Of a stretch of 64,000 bases of DNA, positions 8,937-18,927 are shown in pieces (the stretch's first letter is position 1; each line of letters starts with the position of its first letter). The notes under the pieces are model-generated. The model searched no databases. It was not told where the DNA came from and saw only the letters and a program-made list of their open reading frames with translations. The stretch spans positions 558,001-622,000 of the forward strand of contig CAVTZH010000011.1 in assembly GCA_963739175.1 (NCBI GenBank), written 5' to 3'. The DNA comes from VAZQ01 sp963739175. GTDB taxonomy: Bacteria > Pseudomonadota > Alphaproteobacteria > Rhizobiales > Xanthobacteraceae. Both the position numbers and the translations under genes were made by a program.

Positions 8937-10178
8937 TCATGTGAAGAACTCTTGCGCCTTGATCAAGGCTTCGGCCAGGCGGTCGACCTCCGCCTGGGTG
9001 TTGTAGAGCGCGAACGACGCGCGGCAGGTGGCGGTGACGCCGAAGCGCGCCAGCAGCGGCATCACGCAATGGGTGCCGGCGCGGACCGCAACGCCGGAGC
9101 GGTCGATGATGGTGGCAACGTCGTGCGGGTGCGCGCCCTTCATCTCGAACGAGACGATCGCGCCTTTGTCCTTGGCGGTGCCGATGATGCGCAGCGAGTT
9201 GATCTCGCGCAGCCGGTCATGGGCGTATTTGACCAGCTCGGTCTCGTGCGCGCGGATGCGCGCCTTGCCGATCGAGCCGACATAGTCGACGGCGGCGCCG
9301 AGCCCGATCGCCTGCACGATCGAGGGCGTGCCGGCCTCGAACTTGTGCGGCGGCTCGCCGTAGATGACGCGGTCCTCGAACACCTCGCGGATCATCTCGC
9401 CGCCGCCGTTGAACGGCGGCATCGCGGCGAGCAGGTCATACTTGCCGTAGAGCACGCCGATGCCGGTCGGCCCGTAGAGCTTGTGCCCGGTGAAGACGTA
9501 GAACTCGCAGCCGATATCCTGCACGTCGACGTCGAGATGCACGGCGGCTTGGCTGCCGTCGATCAGCACCGGGATGCCGCGGGCGTGCGCGCGCTTCACC
9601 GCCTCTTTCACCGGCACGATGGTGCCGAGCGCATTCGACATGTGGGTGAGCGCGACCAGCTTGGTGCGCGGCGTGAGCAGCTTCTCGAATTCGTCCATCA
9701 AGAAATTGCCGTCGTCGTCGACCGGCGCCCACTTGAGCACCGCGCCCTGGCGTTCCCGCAAGAAGTGCCAGGGGACGATGTTCGAGTGGTGCTCCATGAT
9801 CGAGAGCACGATCTCGTCGCCTTCCTTCAGCCGCTCGCGGCCGAAGGTGTAGGCGACCAGGTTGATCGCCTCGGTGGCGTTGCGGGTGAAGATGATCTCC
9901 TCGGGCCGGGGCGCATTGAGGAAGCCGCGCACCTTTTCGCGCGCGCCCTCGTAGGCCTCGGTCGCCGCATTGGCGAGGTAGTGCAGGCCGCGATGCACGT
10001 TGGCGTATTCGTGGGTGTAGGCGTGCTGGATGCGGTCGAGCACCGCCTTCGGCTTTTGCGCCGAGGCGGCGTTATCGAGATAGATCAGCGGCTTGCCGTA
10101 GACCTGCATCGACAGGATCGGGAAATCCTCGCGGATGCGGTTGACGTCATAGCTGCCGTTGGCGACCGCGGGATGCAC
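8937..10178 (-). CDS. sufS: Cysteine desulfurase, group II
   Basis: SufS is a PLP enzyme that takes sulfur from L-cysteine as a persulfide for the Suf pathway. The 413-aa length is standard. The PLP lysine is K233 in FTGHKLYGPTG, the conserved ATEAINLVA and EHHSNIVPW motifs precede it, and the catalytic cysteine is C371 in RAGTHCVMPLL (usually RAGHHCAQPL). It lies 4 bp from sufD. No sufE or sufU gene is seen in the window, so the sulfur-transfer partner must be elsewhere. Confidence 0.94.
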   Translation of the reverse strand: MHPAVANGSYDVNRIREDFPILSMQVYGKPLIYLDNAASAQKPKAVLDRIQHAYTHEYANVHRGLHYLANAATEAYEGAREKVRGFLNAPRPEEIIFTRNATEAINLVAYTFGRERLKEGDEIVLSIMEHHSNIVPWHFLRERQGAVLKWAPVDDDGNFLMDEFEKLLTPRTKLVALTHMSNALGTIVPVKEAVKRAHARGIPVLIDGSQAAVHLDVDVQDIGCEFYVFTGHKLYGPTGIGVLYGKYDLLAAMPPFNGGGEMIREVFEDRVIYGEPPHKFEAGTPSIVQAIGLGAAVDYVGSIGKARIRAHETELVKYAHDRLREINSLRIIGTAKDKGAIVSFEMKGAHPHDVATIIDRSGVAVRAGTHCVMPLLARFGVTATCRASFALYNTQAEVDRLAEALIKAQEFFT

Positions 10179-10182
10179 GGGC

Positions 10183-11501
10183 TCACTCCCTGGTCTTCAG
10201 CCAGGCCGCGACGTGGTCGATCAGCGTGTCGCGCAGGCCGGCGTGCTCGATCCCGTCGATCGCCTCGCCGACAAAGGCCTGGATCATCAGCGCCTCGGCT
10301 TCCTTGGGCGGAATGCCGCGCGCCCGCAAGTAGAACAGCAGATCGTCGTCGAGCGCGCCGGTGGTCGCGCCATGGCCGCACTGGACATCGTCGGCAAAAA
10401 TCTCGAGCTCGGGCTTGCTGTCGGCCTCGGCCTCCTCCGACAGCAGCAAGGCATGCGCCGACATCTTGGCGTCGGTCTTCTGCGCATGCGGCTGCACGAT
10501 GATCTTGCCCTGGAACACGCCGCGGCTCTCGCCGTCGAGCACCGTCTTGAACACCTCGCGGCTGATGCAGGCACCGGCGGTGTGATCGGCGATCAGCGTG
10601 GTGTCGGCGTGCTGCTTGCCGTTCAGGAGCGTCGCGCCGCGGATGCCGGCGACCGTCTCCTCGCCCTGGAAATGGACGAACAGCTGGTTGCGCACCACCG
10701 AAGCGGCGGTGGTGAACAGGAATTCGTTGAAGCGCGCGTGCGCGCCGACCGCGGCCATCAGGCTCGACACATGCAGCGCGCCGGCGCCCTCGCCGGTGAT
10801 CTTGACGTGGTCGACATGGGCTTCGTCGCCGACCACGATCTCGAGCGCGGTATTGACCTGGTAGTCGCTGCCCGCGGCGCCCTCGTGGCTCTCGATCAGC
10901 ATCGCCCGCGCGCCCTTGCCGATCACGGCCAGCGAGCGCGTGAACACCGAGGCCGGGGCGCCGCCGGCATTGAAGAACACGAGATGCAGCGGCCGCGTCA
11001 GCGCCGCGCCAGGGGCAACCTCGATCACGACGCCGTCGCCCATGAACGCGGTGTTGAGTGCGACCGCGACGTCATCGGTCGGCACGACCCGCCCGAGCCG
11101 CCCAACGACCGTCGCGTCGCCGGCCGCCAGCGCCTGCGCCATCGAGCGGATGGTGAGACCCGCATCGATCCCCGCGAGGTCGGACAATTCCGGCACGAAG
11201 GCGCCGTCGACCAGCACGATGCGCCGGCCCTCGACCGCGGCGAAGGCCGCGCCGGCATCCTTGGCGCGCGCCTTCGCGGCCGCGCTCGGCGGTGGCGCGA
11301 GCGGCTTGGCGTCACGCATCAGCGCGCGCAGGTCGGTGTATTTCCATTCCTCGACCCGGCGGTGCGGCAGCCCAGCCGTCTCGAACCGCTTGAACGCGGT
11401 CTCGCGCGCCGCCATCGCGCCCGGCAGCTTCCCCTTCGCGGTCGCGAAAGCGACGCTCAGTGCGGTTTCAGCCGCCGTCTTGATCGGCCGAACGTCGGCG
11501 T

Positions 11502-11505
<4 letters not shown>
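10183..11505 (-). CDS. sufD: Fe-S cluster scaffold subunit SufD
   Basis: A 440-aa SufD, which pairs with SufB and two SufC ATPases to build Fe-S clusters. The N-terminal helical part (KGKLPGAMAARETAFKRFETAGLPHRRVEEWKYTDLRAL) and the beta-helix core with QVNTALEIVVGDEAHVDHVKI and the C-terminal FADDVQCGHGATTGALDDDLLFYLRARGI are characteristic; the last contains the conserved Cys and His near the SufB interface. Its start overlaps the sufC stop by 4 bases, implying translational coupling. Confidence 0.93.
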
Positions 11506-12260
<755 letters not shown>

Positions 12261-12294
12261 TGAAACGCTGGTCCTATCTCAATTCTTGGGCGTG

Positions 12295-13825
12295 CTAGCC
12301 GACGCTGCCTTCCAGGCTCACCGAGATGAGCTTCTGCGCCTCGACCGCGAACTCCATCGGCAGCGTCTGCAGCACGTCCTTGACGAAGCCGTTGACCACC
12401 AGCGCCACCGCCTCCTCCTGCGAGAGCCCGCGCTGGCGGCAGTAGAACAGCATGTCCTCGGAGATCTTCGAGGTGGTCGCCTCGTGCTCGATCACGGCGG
12501 AGGAATTCTTCGCCTCGATATAGGGCACGGTGTGCGCGCCGCACTTGTCGCCGATCAGCAGCGAGTCGCAATTGGTGAAGTTGCGCGCGCCCTTGGCCTT
12601 GCGGTGCGCGCTCACCAGGCCGCGATAGGTGTTCTGCGATTTGCCGGCGGCAATGCCCTTCGAGATGATGCGGCTGGTCGTGTTCTTGCCGAGATGCAGC
12701 ATCTTGGTGCCGCTATCGACCTGCTGGTGGCCGTTCGAGATCGCGATCGAATAGAACTCGCCACGCGAGTCATCGCCGCGCAGGATGCAGCTCGGATATT
12801 TCCAGGTGATCGCCGAGCCGGTCTCGAGCTGGGTCCAGGAAATCTTCGAGCGCGCGCCGCGGCAGTCGCCGCGCTTGGTGACGAAGTTGTAGACGCCGCC
12901 CTTGCCGTTCTTGTCGCCCGGATACCAGTTCTGGATGGTCGAGTACTTGATCTCGGCGTCGTCGAGCGCGATCAGCTCGACCACCGCGGCGTGCAGCTGG
13001 TTCTCGTCGCGCGAGGGCGCCGTGCAGCCTTCGAGGTAGCTCACATAGGAGCCCTTGTCGGCGATGATCAGCGTGCGCTCGAACTGGCCGGTGTTGCGCT
13101 CGTTGATGCGGAAATAGGTCGACAGCTCCATCGGGCAGCGCACGCCCGGCGGCACGTAGACGAACGAGCCGTCGGAGAACACCGCCGAGTTGAGCGTCGC
13201 GAAGAAGTTGTCGGTGACCGGCACCACCGTGCCGAGATACTGCTTCACCAGCTCCGGATGCTTCTGCAGCGCCTCCGAGATCGGCATGAACAGGACGCCG
13301 GCCTTGGCGAGCTCCTCCTTGAAGGTGGTCGCGACCGAGACCGAGTCGAAGACCGCGTCGACCGCGACCCGCCGCTCGGTGCCGTTGCCGTTGGTCGCGC
13401 CCTCGCTCGCCGTCGCCGTCCTCGTTGGCGGGACGCTGCACGCCGAGCAGCGCCTCCTGCTCGCGCAGCGGGATGCCGAGCTTGCGGTAGGTCTCCAGAA
13501 TCTCCGGATCGATCTCGTCGAGCGATTTCGGCCCGTCCTTCTTCTTCGGGGCCGAGTAGTAATAGAGGTCCTGATAGTCGATCGGCGGATAGTGCGACGC
13601 TTGCGCCCAGGTCGGCTCGCGCATGGTCAGCCAGCGCCGATAGGCGTCGAGCCGCCACTCGAGCATCCATTGCGGCTCGTTCTTCTTCGCCGAAATGAAG
13701 CGGACGGTGTCGTCGTTCAGGCCCTTGGGGGCCTTGTCGGATTCGATCAGCGTCTCGAACCCGTACTTGTATTGGTCGACGTCGATACGGCGGACCTGGT
13801 CCACCGTCTCTTGTACGGCCGGCAT
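12295..13825 (-). CDS. sufB: Fe-S cluster scaffold subunit SufB, single frameshift
   Basis: SufB is the main scaffold on which the nascent cluster is built. The N-terminal part reads from ATG 13825 (VDQYKYGFETLIESDKAPKGL, YYYSAPKKKDG, REQEALLGVQ) to about 13420. There one inserted base moves the frame, after which RVAVDAVFDSVSVATTFKEELAKAGVLFMPISEAL continues and the beta-helix and C-terminal LFYCRQRGLSQEEAVALVVNGF follow to 12295. Joined length is about 500 aa, normal for SufB. The ribosome site GGAGGGAAG precedes the ATG. Because SufB is normally essential and the rest is well conserved, I read the shift as a sequence error. Confidence 0.9.
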
Positions 13826-13917
13826 TCTTCCCTCCGCTGCGGTTTCAAGGACCGCGGGTTGGATTAGTCGGTTATGGTCGTCGCGCCTGTGCGCGCGCTA
13901 CCTCGGAGTTCGGTGTC

Positions 13918-15092
13918 CTAAGCGGCGATTTCTCGCTTCTTAAGTAGTGGTTGCGACAGCTTTCTCCAAGCATTGAGAAAACGATCGATTTCGGCCTCGG
14001 ACGTGGTCCAGCCCATGCTGACGCGGACCGCGCCCTCAGCGATTTCAAGCTCATAGCCCATAGCCCGCACCACCTCCGAGAACTTCATGGTTCCGGAGGA
14101 GCAGGCCGAGCCGGAGGAGACCGCAATCCCATCCAGATCAAGCGCAATCAGGGCGGTCTGCGCCTTGATGCCGGGGACCGCGAATTGCAGCGTATTGGCG
14201 ACCCGCCCGGCGACGCCTTCTCGCCGAAAATGATGGTGTCCGGCCAGATCGCCCGCAGCCCCTTTCCAGGCGCTGGCGCAGGGCCGACAGCCGCCGCCCC
14301 TCGCCTTCGAGGTCGCCCATGGCTTCCGCCACCGCGGCAGCCGAAGCCGGCAATGCCCGACCACGATTCTCGGTGCCGCCGCGCCGGTTGCGCTCCTGGC
14401 CGCCGCCGAAACGGGAGCCAGCGGACGTGCAGCCTGTCGCTGCCAAGCACAAGCGCGCCAACGCCCATGGGACCGCCGATCTTGTGCGCAGAAACGCCAG
14501 AAGATCGGCGCCCAATTGCCTTGATATCGAGCAAGATCTTGCCAAGCGCCTGCACCGCATCGACGTGCAGCAGCCCGCCCGCCGCGTGCGCCAGCTCGGC
14601 CGCCTCACGCACCGGCTGGATCACGCCGGTCTCGTTGTTGGCGGCCATCAGCGCCACGAGCGGCGCTTGGCGCCCTTGCCGGCTGCCGCCTTGAGACGCC
14701 GCCTGCAGGTCGCCGACCGACGCCACGCCGTCGCGGCTTGCGCCGAACCGCTCGACCGAGCGGGAAATCGCCGCCCGCCAGCACCGAGACGTGCTCGATA
14801 TCGGAGGCGATCGCGACATCGCAGCGGCGCCAGCCGTGCTCGATCGCCCGGCTGAGCGCGAGCGCATTGGCCTCCGAGCCGCCGGAGGTGAAGATCACGT
14901 TGCGCGGCTCGGCGCCGACCGCCACCGCGACGCGCTCGCGTGCCGTTTCCAGGATGCTGCCGGGCGGCACGGCCCTCGGCGTGCACCGACGACGGGTTCC
15001 CGACGACCTCCATGGCCGCTAGCCATGGCGGCGCGCGCCTGCGGGCGCAGCGGCGCGGTCGCATTCCAGTCGAGATAGGCCCGTTCCGTCAT
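13918..15092 (-). pseudogene. Cysteine desulfurase, NifS/IscS-like, with about ten frameshifts
   Basis: Pieces of a class I (group I) cysteine desulfurase appear in order on the minus strand but in rotating frames: MTERAYLDWNATAPLRPQ (from 15092), VVGNPSSVHAEGRAA, VIFTSGGSEANALALSRAIEHG, LVALMAANNETGVIQPVREAAELAH, SAHKIGGPMGVGALVL (PLP lysine), GGGQERNRRGGTEN and IAVSSGSACSSGTMKFSEVV (catalytic cysteine loop). I count around ten frame changes in 1.17 kb, yet no motif is missing and the last third is clean. Gene order csd-sufBCDS is normal for Rhizobiales, so this is either a very poor consensus stretch or a recently dead gene; I favour the former. Confidence 0.72.
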
Positions 15093-15267
15093 GGTGTCCG
15101 GTTGTCTTGGTCGCCTGATCGGTTCCGGGTCTTTACCCCGAACGGCAGGACTGCCCAAACGCTTCTGAAACACTTGCTTTCTGTCCCCGCACTCGTGCTA
15201 AAAGCGCCTGCCGCGACCGCCCTGGCATGGGCCCGGGACCATCCGTCCGGTGCCACCTTGCCAAAAA

Positions 15268-15282
15268 TTAGAATGGTTCTAA
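15268..15282. promoter_or_regulatory. Irr-box / ICE-like palindrome in the suf-hydrolase divergent region
   Basis: The 15-bp interrupted palindrome TTAGAA-TGG-TTCTAA is perfect. From memory, it matches the iron control element (TTAGAA-N3-TTCTAA) bound by the heme-responsive regulator Irr in rhizobia, whose known targets include suf genes. It lies 176 bp upstream of the csd start (leading into sufBCDSTA) and 105 bp upstream of the hydrolase start. Which promoter it controls is inferred. Confidence 0.6.
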
Positions 15283-15386
15283 GTACTTACGCGTGCCGAC
15301 CGGTTCCGTCAAGCGCGCCCCGACTCATCAAGAAGGGGCTGATGCGTCGGCCGGTTTGCTGCACCGTCACTAACTGAGGGACGTCA

Positions 15387-16047
15387 ATGCCCGAAATCAT
15401 CTTCACCGGCCCCGCGGGTCGGCTCGAAGGCCGCTACCACCCGGCACGCCAGAAGAACGCCCCGATCGCCATCGTCCTGCATCCACACCCGCAGTTCGGC
15501 GGGACGATGAACCATCAGATCATCTACCAGATGTACTATCAGTTCGTGCATCGCGGCTTCTCGGTGCTGCGGTTCAATTTCCGCGGCGTCGGCAGGAGCC
15601 AGGGCTCGTTCGACCACGGCTCCGGCGAACTGTCGGATTCGGCCTCGGCGCTCGACTGGGCGCAGTCGATCAATCCCGAGGCGCGCTCGCTGCTGGATCG
15701 CCGGCTTCTCGTTCGGCGCCTGGATCGGCATGCAGCTCCTGATGCGGCGGCCGGAGATCGAGGGCTTCATCTCGATCGCGCCGCCCGCCAATCTCTACGA
15801 CTTCTCCTTCCTCGCGCCCTGCCCGTCGTCCGGGCTGATCATCCACGGCGACAAGGACGCGGTGGTGCCCTACAAGGACGTCTCCGGCCTGGTCGAGAAG
15901 CTCAAGACCCAGAAAGGCATCGTCATCGACCAGAAGGTCGTGCCGGGCGCCAACCATTTCTTCGACGGCAAGATCGAGCCGCTGATGCAGTCGATCAGCG
16001 CCTATCTCGACAAGCGGCTCAAGACCGAGCGCAAGCCGGCGGCATAG
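15387..16047 (+). CDS. Alpha/beta hydrolase, single frameshift
   Basis: An approximately 219-aa cytoplasmic alpha/beta hydrolase of the dienelactone/prolyl-peptidase-like type. The first frame gives IVLHPHPQFGGTMNHQIIYQMYY and RFNFRGVGRSQGSFDHG; near 15690 one extra base breaks it, and the next frame continues WIAGFSFGAWIGMQLLMRRP, containing the nucleophile elbow G-F-S-F-G, then IIHGDKDAVVPYKDV (acid residue) and VPGANHFFDGKI (catalytic His). All three catalytic residues are therefore present. Substrate unknown. It is divergent from the suf cluster across a 294-bp region, an arrangement I recall from other Rhizobiales. Confidence 0.8.
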
Positions 16048-16049
16048 CG

Positions 16050-16487
16050 CTACGACGATGGGCTGCCGCGCTTCGGCCGCGACTTACCGGCCGGAGCAAC
16101 CGGTTTGGCAAGTGGCCGCAACGTCACGATCACCGGGTTGGGCTTGTGGTCCATCGGAGCGTTGCTGATGGCGTCGACGCCCATACCGATAAGACCACCG
16201 AGCAGGACGTTGCCGGCAAAACCGGCAGCGCCAGCGGTCGCGAGCTCCTTGGTCAGCACGACCACCTCGAACTCGTACCCGGGCATTTCAAAGCTGACCT
16301 GGAGATCGGAATTGCGGTTGACCTGAACCGCACACGGTGTCGTGCAGGTATGGTTCTCGCTCCCGCTCACCGTTGCAACCGCGCCCGCCGGCGTCGATGC
16401 GATAGATATCTGCTCTGTCCAACCGCGGGTAACGGAGGCGCATCCGCCCAACACAAAGCACGCAACCAGCACCAATACGGCACGCAT
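16050..16487 (-). CDS. Small lipoprotein with PEGA-like domain
   Basis: A 145-aa predicted lipoprotein. The start ATG at 16487 follows GGGGGAAG, and the signal peptide ends in the lipobox LGGC with the acylated cysteine near residue 16. The mature part begins with VTRGWTEQISIASTPAGAVATVSG, a PEGA-like beta segment, contains a CTTPC pair and a glycine-rich hydrophobic stretch (AGAAGFAGNVLLGGLIGMGVDAIS) that could insert in the membrane, and ends in a basic tail. I do not know its function. It ends 3 bp from the hydrolase stop on the opposite strand. Confidence 0.7.
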   Translation of the reverse strand: MRAVLVLVACFVLGGCASVTRGWTEQISIASTPAGAVATVSGSENHTCTTPCAVQVNRNSDLQVSFEMPGYEFEVVVLTKELATAGAAGFAGNVLLGGLIGMGVDAISNAPMDHKPNPVIVTLRPLAKPVAPAGKSRPKRGSPSS

Positions 16488-16572
16488 TACACTTCCCCCT
16501 GTACACTCCCCCTGTTCCGCAAAAGCCCGCTGGCCTTCTGCGGGCCAGCCGGGCTCACTCGATCCAAGCTGC

Positions 16573-17274
16573 TCAGTAGCGTGCGACGACCGGCCCACCG
16601 CCGCCGAAGCGATAATTCAATCCCCCTTTGACCGTGTGGACGTGCACGTTCGACGTGACCGGCACGCCAAAGACGACGCTGTCTTTGTCAAAGGTCTGGA
16701 TATAGAGGTATTCGAGCTTGAGGCTGGCATTTCCAAAGCCAAACTCGGCTCCGCCACCGGCTGTCCAGCCTCCGCGGTCACCCGAGATCGAGAGGGTGGC
16801 TACGCCGTTCGTGACCTCGCTTTTTGCACCAACATGCGCGTAGCCGCCGGTGCCGTAGAAGAGAATGTTCTGTGCCGCGACGCCGAGGCGGCCCCGCGCG
16901 GTGAAGAAGTAGGTGATCTTGTCAGTGAACGTCAGCGGGGGAACCGTGAAAGATTCCTTGATGCTGGCCCACTGTCCGTCGACCTCAACGCCAAAGACGA
17001 ACATCCCGCTTTGATAGTTGTAGCCGATCTGACCACCGGCGAACGGACCCTTGAGGTCGCCACCATCGACGGTCACGCCTCCTACGGTCACGCTGGCGCC
17101 GGACCAGCCATAGCCGCCATTGGCGCCGATATAGAAGCCGGTCCAGTTGTAGACCGGCGCAGGCACCACGACCGCAGGCGCGGACACCGGCACCCGCGGC
17201 GGAAGATCCGCAGCTTGTGCTGCACCGATGCTGCTCAGCAATGCTGCCGCTGTTACGAATCGCCCAACTCCCAT
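16573..17274 (-). CDS. Outer-membrane beta-barrel protein (Omp25/RopB-like)
   Basis: A 233-aa outer membrane protein. It has a Sec signal peptide with cleavage after AAQA (residue ~21), a Pro/Ala/Val linker, then alternating strands starting with NWTGFYIGANGGYGWSG, ending in GGLNYRFGGGGPVVARY. The eight-stranded OmpA-like barrel, with GQIGYNYQSGMFVFGVEVDGQW and GRLGVAAQNILFYGTGGYAHVG, is the standard Rhizobiales Omp25/31 family fold. It lacks a peptidoglycan-binding OmpA C-terminal domain. Many paralogues are usual in these genomes, so no specific role can be assigned. Confidence 0.85.
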   Translation of the reverse strand: MGVGRFVTAAALLSSIGAAQAADLPPRVPVSAPAVVVPAPVYNWTGFYIGANGGYGWSGASVTVGGVTVDGGDLKGPFAGGQIGYNYQSGMFVFGVEVDGQWASIKESFTVPPLTFTDKITYFFTARGRLGVAAQNILFYGTGGYAHVGAKSEVTNGVATLSISGDRGGWTAGGGAEFGFGNASLKLEYLYIQTFDKDSVVFGVPVTSNVHVHTVKGGLNYRFGGGGPVVARY

Positions 17275-17461
17275 TGTCCCCTCTCCCTGAGCTCACTGTC
17301 GTATGGGTTGCACGCTTGGCACGCCTACACCAAAACGGGCGCGGCGGCTGTGGCGGACTTGCCACAACCCCAGCAAAATCGTTGGGAATACGTGGCTTTA
17401 TGGGGAATAAGTAAGCCTTAAGGGCGCTGCTGGTCCGGCAATTGGATTCCCGAACGTCGCG

Positions 17462-18682
17462 CTAGGAATAGCGCTTTACCGCCAGCACCGCGTTGAGCCC
17501 ACCGAACGCAAACGAGTTCGACAGCGCGGCGTCGACCTGCATCGATCGCGCCTCGTTCGGCACATAGTCGAGGTCGCAGGCCGGGTCGGGCCCGAGATAG
17601 CCGATGGTCGGAGGCACGATCCCCTCGCGCACGCTCATCAGCGTGGCGATGAATTCGAGCGCGCCGGAGGCGCCGAGCGCATGCCCGACCATCGACTTGG
17701 TCGAGGAGACCGCAAGCTTTGCGGCATGCGCGCCGAACACTTTCTTGATCGCGCTGGTTTCAGCGACATCGTTCGCGGCGGTTCCGGTACCGTGGGCGTT
17801 CACATACTGAATGTCGCTGGTATCGAGCTTGCCGTCCGTCAGCGCGCCTTCGATGGCGCGCATCATGCCGCCCTGATCCGGCGAGGTGAGGTCCTTGGCG
17901 TCGGCGCTCATGCCGAAGCCGACGATCTCGGCCAGGATGGTGGCGCCGCGCGCTTGCGCCGCCTCCAGCGGCTCGAGCACGACCACCGCGGCGCCCTCGC
18001 CGAGCACCATGCCGCGGCGGTCCTTCGAGAACGGGCGGCAGACATCCGGCGCCATCACCCGCATCGCCTCCCACGACCTGACGGTCCCGACGGTGATGCA
18101 GGCCTCCGTGCCGCCGGTGACCGCGCAACCGACCATGCCGGACCGCACCATGTGGAACGCGAGGCCGATGGCATGGGTCGCCGATGCGCAGGCGCTGGCG
18201 ACCGCGAAGGCCGGACCGCGCAGCCCGCGATCCATCGAGACCTGGCTGGCGGGCGCATTCGCCATCAGCTTCGGGATCGTGAGCGGATGAACCCGCGTCA
18301 TGTTCTGCTTGTAGATGCGCCGGAACTGATCGTCGTGCGTGGTCTGCCCGCCGGCGCCGGTGCCGATGATCGTTGCGGTACGCTCCGACAGGCCGTTCGA
18401 GAAATCGAGACCGGCCTGCGCGATCGCTTCGCGGGCCGCAACGACCGCAAGCTGCGACACGCGGTCCAGCATGGCGAGCTGACGTTCGTCGAAATGCTTC
18501 GTCGGATCGAAATCCTTAACTTCCGCGGCGACTTTCTGGTTCAACTCTTCCGAAAACGGAATTGTGATGTCTGCGATTCCCGACAGGCCTTGCTTCAACG
18601 CCGCGCAGTAGGAGTCAACGGAATGACCAATCGGGGACATGATCCCCGCGCCTGTGATGACAACGCGATTCACGTCATTCAC
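17462..18682 (-). CDS. Beta-ketoacyl-ACP synthase (FabF/KAS II-like)
   Basis: A 406-aa condensing enzyme that elongates acyl-ACP with malonyl-ACP. The Cys-His-His triad is intact: C165 (VASACASATHA), H297 (NAHGTGTAANDVAE) and H334 (MVGHALGASG). The start is GTG 18682, overlapping the stop of the acp gene (GTGA). Position directly behind a dedicated ACP and an LpxD-like acyltransferase suggests it extends a special chain for lipid A or another envelope lipid rather than serving bulk fatty acid synthesis. It is about as similar to general FabF as I would expect for a paralogue; the housekeeping fabF is not in this window. Confidence 0.85.
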   Translation of the reverse strand: MNDVNRVVITGAGIMSPIGHSVDSYCAALKQGLSGIADITIPFSEELNQKVAAEVKDFDPTKHFDERQLAMLDRVSQLAVVAAREAIAQAGLDFSNGLSERTATIIGTGAGGQTTHDDQFRRIYKQNMTRVHPLTIPKLMANAPASQVSMDRGLRGPAFAVASACASATHAIGLAFHMVRSGMVGCAVTGGTEACITVGTVRSWEAMRVMAPDVCRPFSKDRRGMVLGEGAAVVVLEPLEAAQARGATILAEIVGFGMSADAKDLTSPDQGGMMRAIEGALTDGKLDTSDIQYVNAHGTGTAANDVAETSAIKKVFGAHAAKLAVSSTKSMVGHALGASGALEFIATLMSVREGIVPPTIGYLGPDPACDLDYVPNEARSMQVDAALSNSFAFGGLNAVLAVKRYS

Positions 18683-18927
18683 GTCTTTTTGGCGACGAGG
18701 GTTTCGATCGCGCGCACGATATCGCCGACGCTTTGGAAATCCTTCATTTCAGTATCGTTGGCATTGAACGGAATATGAATATCGAACTTCTCTTCGAGCT
18801 CCATGACCATCTCGATGACATCGAGCGACTCGACGCCCAAGTCGGTCAGCTTGTCGCTCATCTCGATAGCCTTGCCCTTCGCGTGCTTGGCGATGATCTG
18901 GATGGTTTCCCCCGCTACGTCGCTCAT
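18679..18927 (-). CDS. Acyl carrier protein, dedicated
   Basis: An 82-aa acyl carrier protein. The phosphopantetheine serine is S34 in LGVESLDVIEMVMELEEKF, a variant of the usual DSLD motif with Glu in place of Asp. The C-terminus IPFNANDTEMKDFQSVGDIV resembles normal ACPs and lacks the long insertion of the rhizobial AcpXL proteins, so I do not call it acpXL. It overlaps both neighbours by 4 bases (lpxD stop and fabF start), so the three proteins are probably made in fixed proportion and work together. Confidence 0.85.
   Translation of the reverse strand: MSDVAGETIQIIAKHAKGKAIEMSDKLTDLGVESLDVIEMVMELEEKFDIHIPFNANDTEMKDFQSVGDIVRAIETLVAKKT

Noticed and set aside
18679..18927. Calling the small ACP AcpXL
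   Set aside because: It lacks the insertion typical of AcpXL, so only a generic dedicated ACP is supported.
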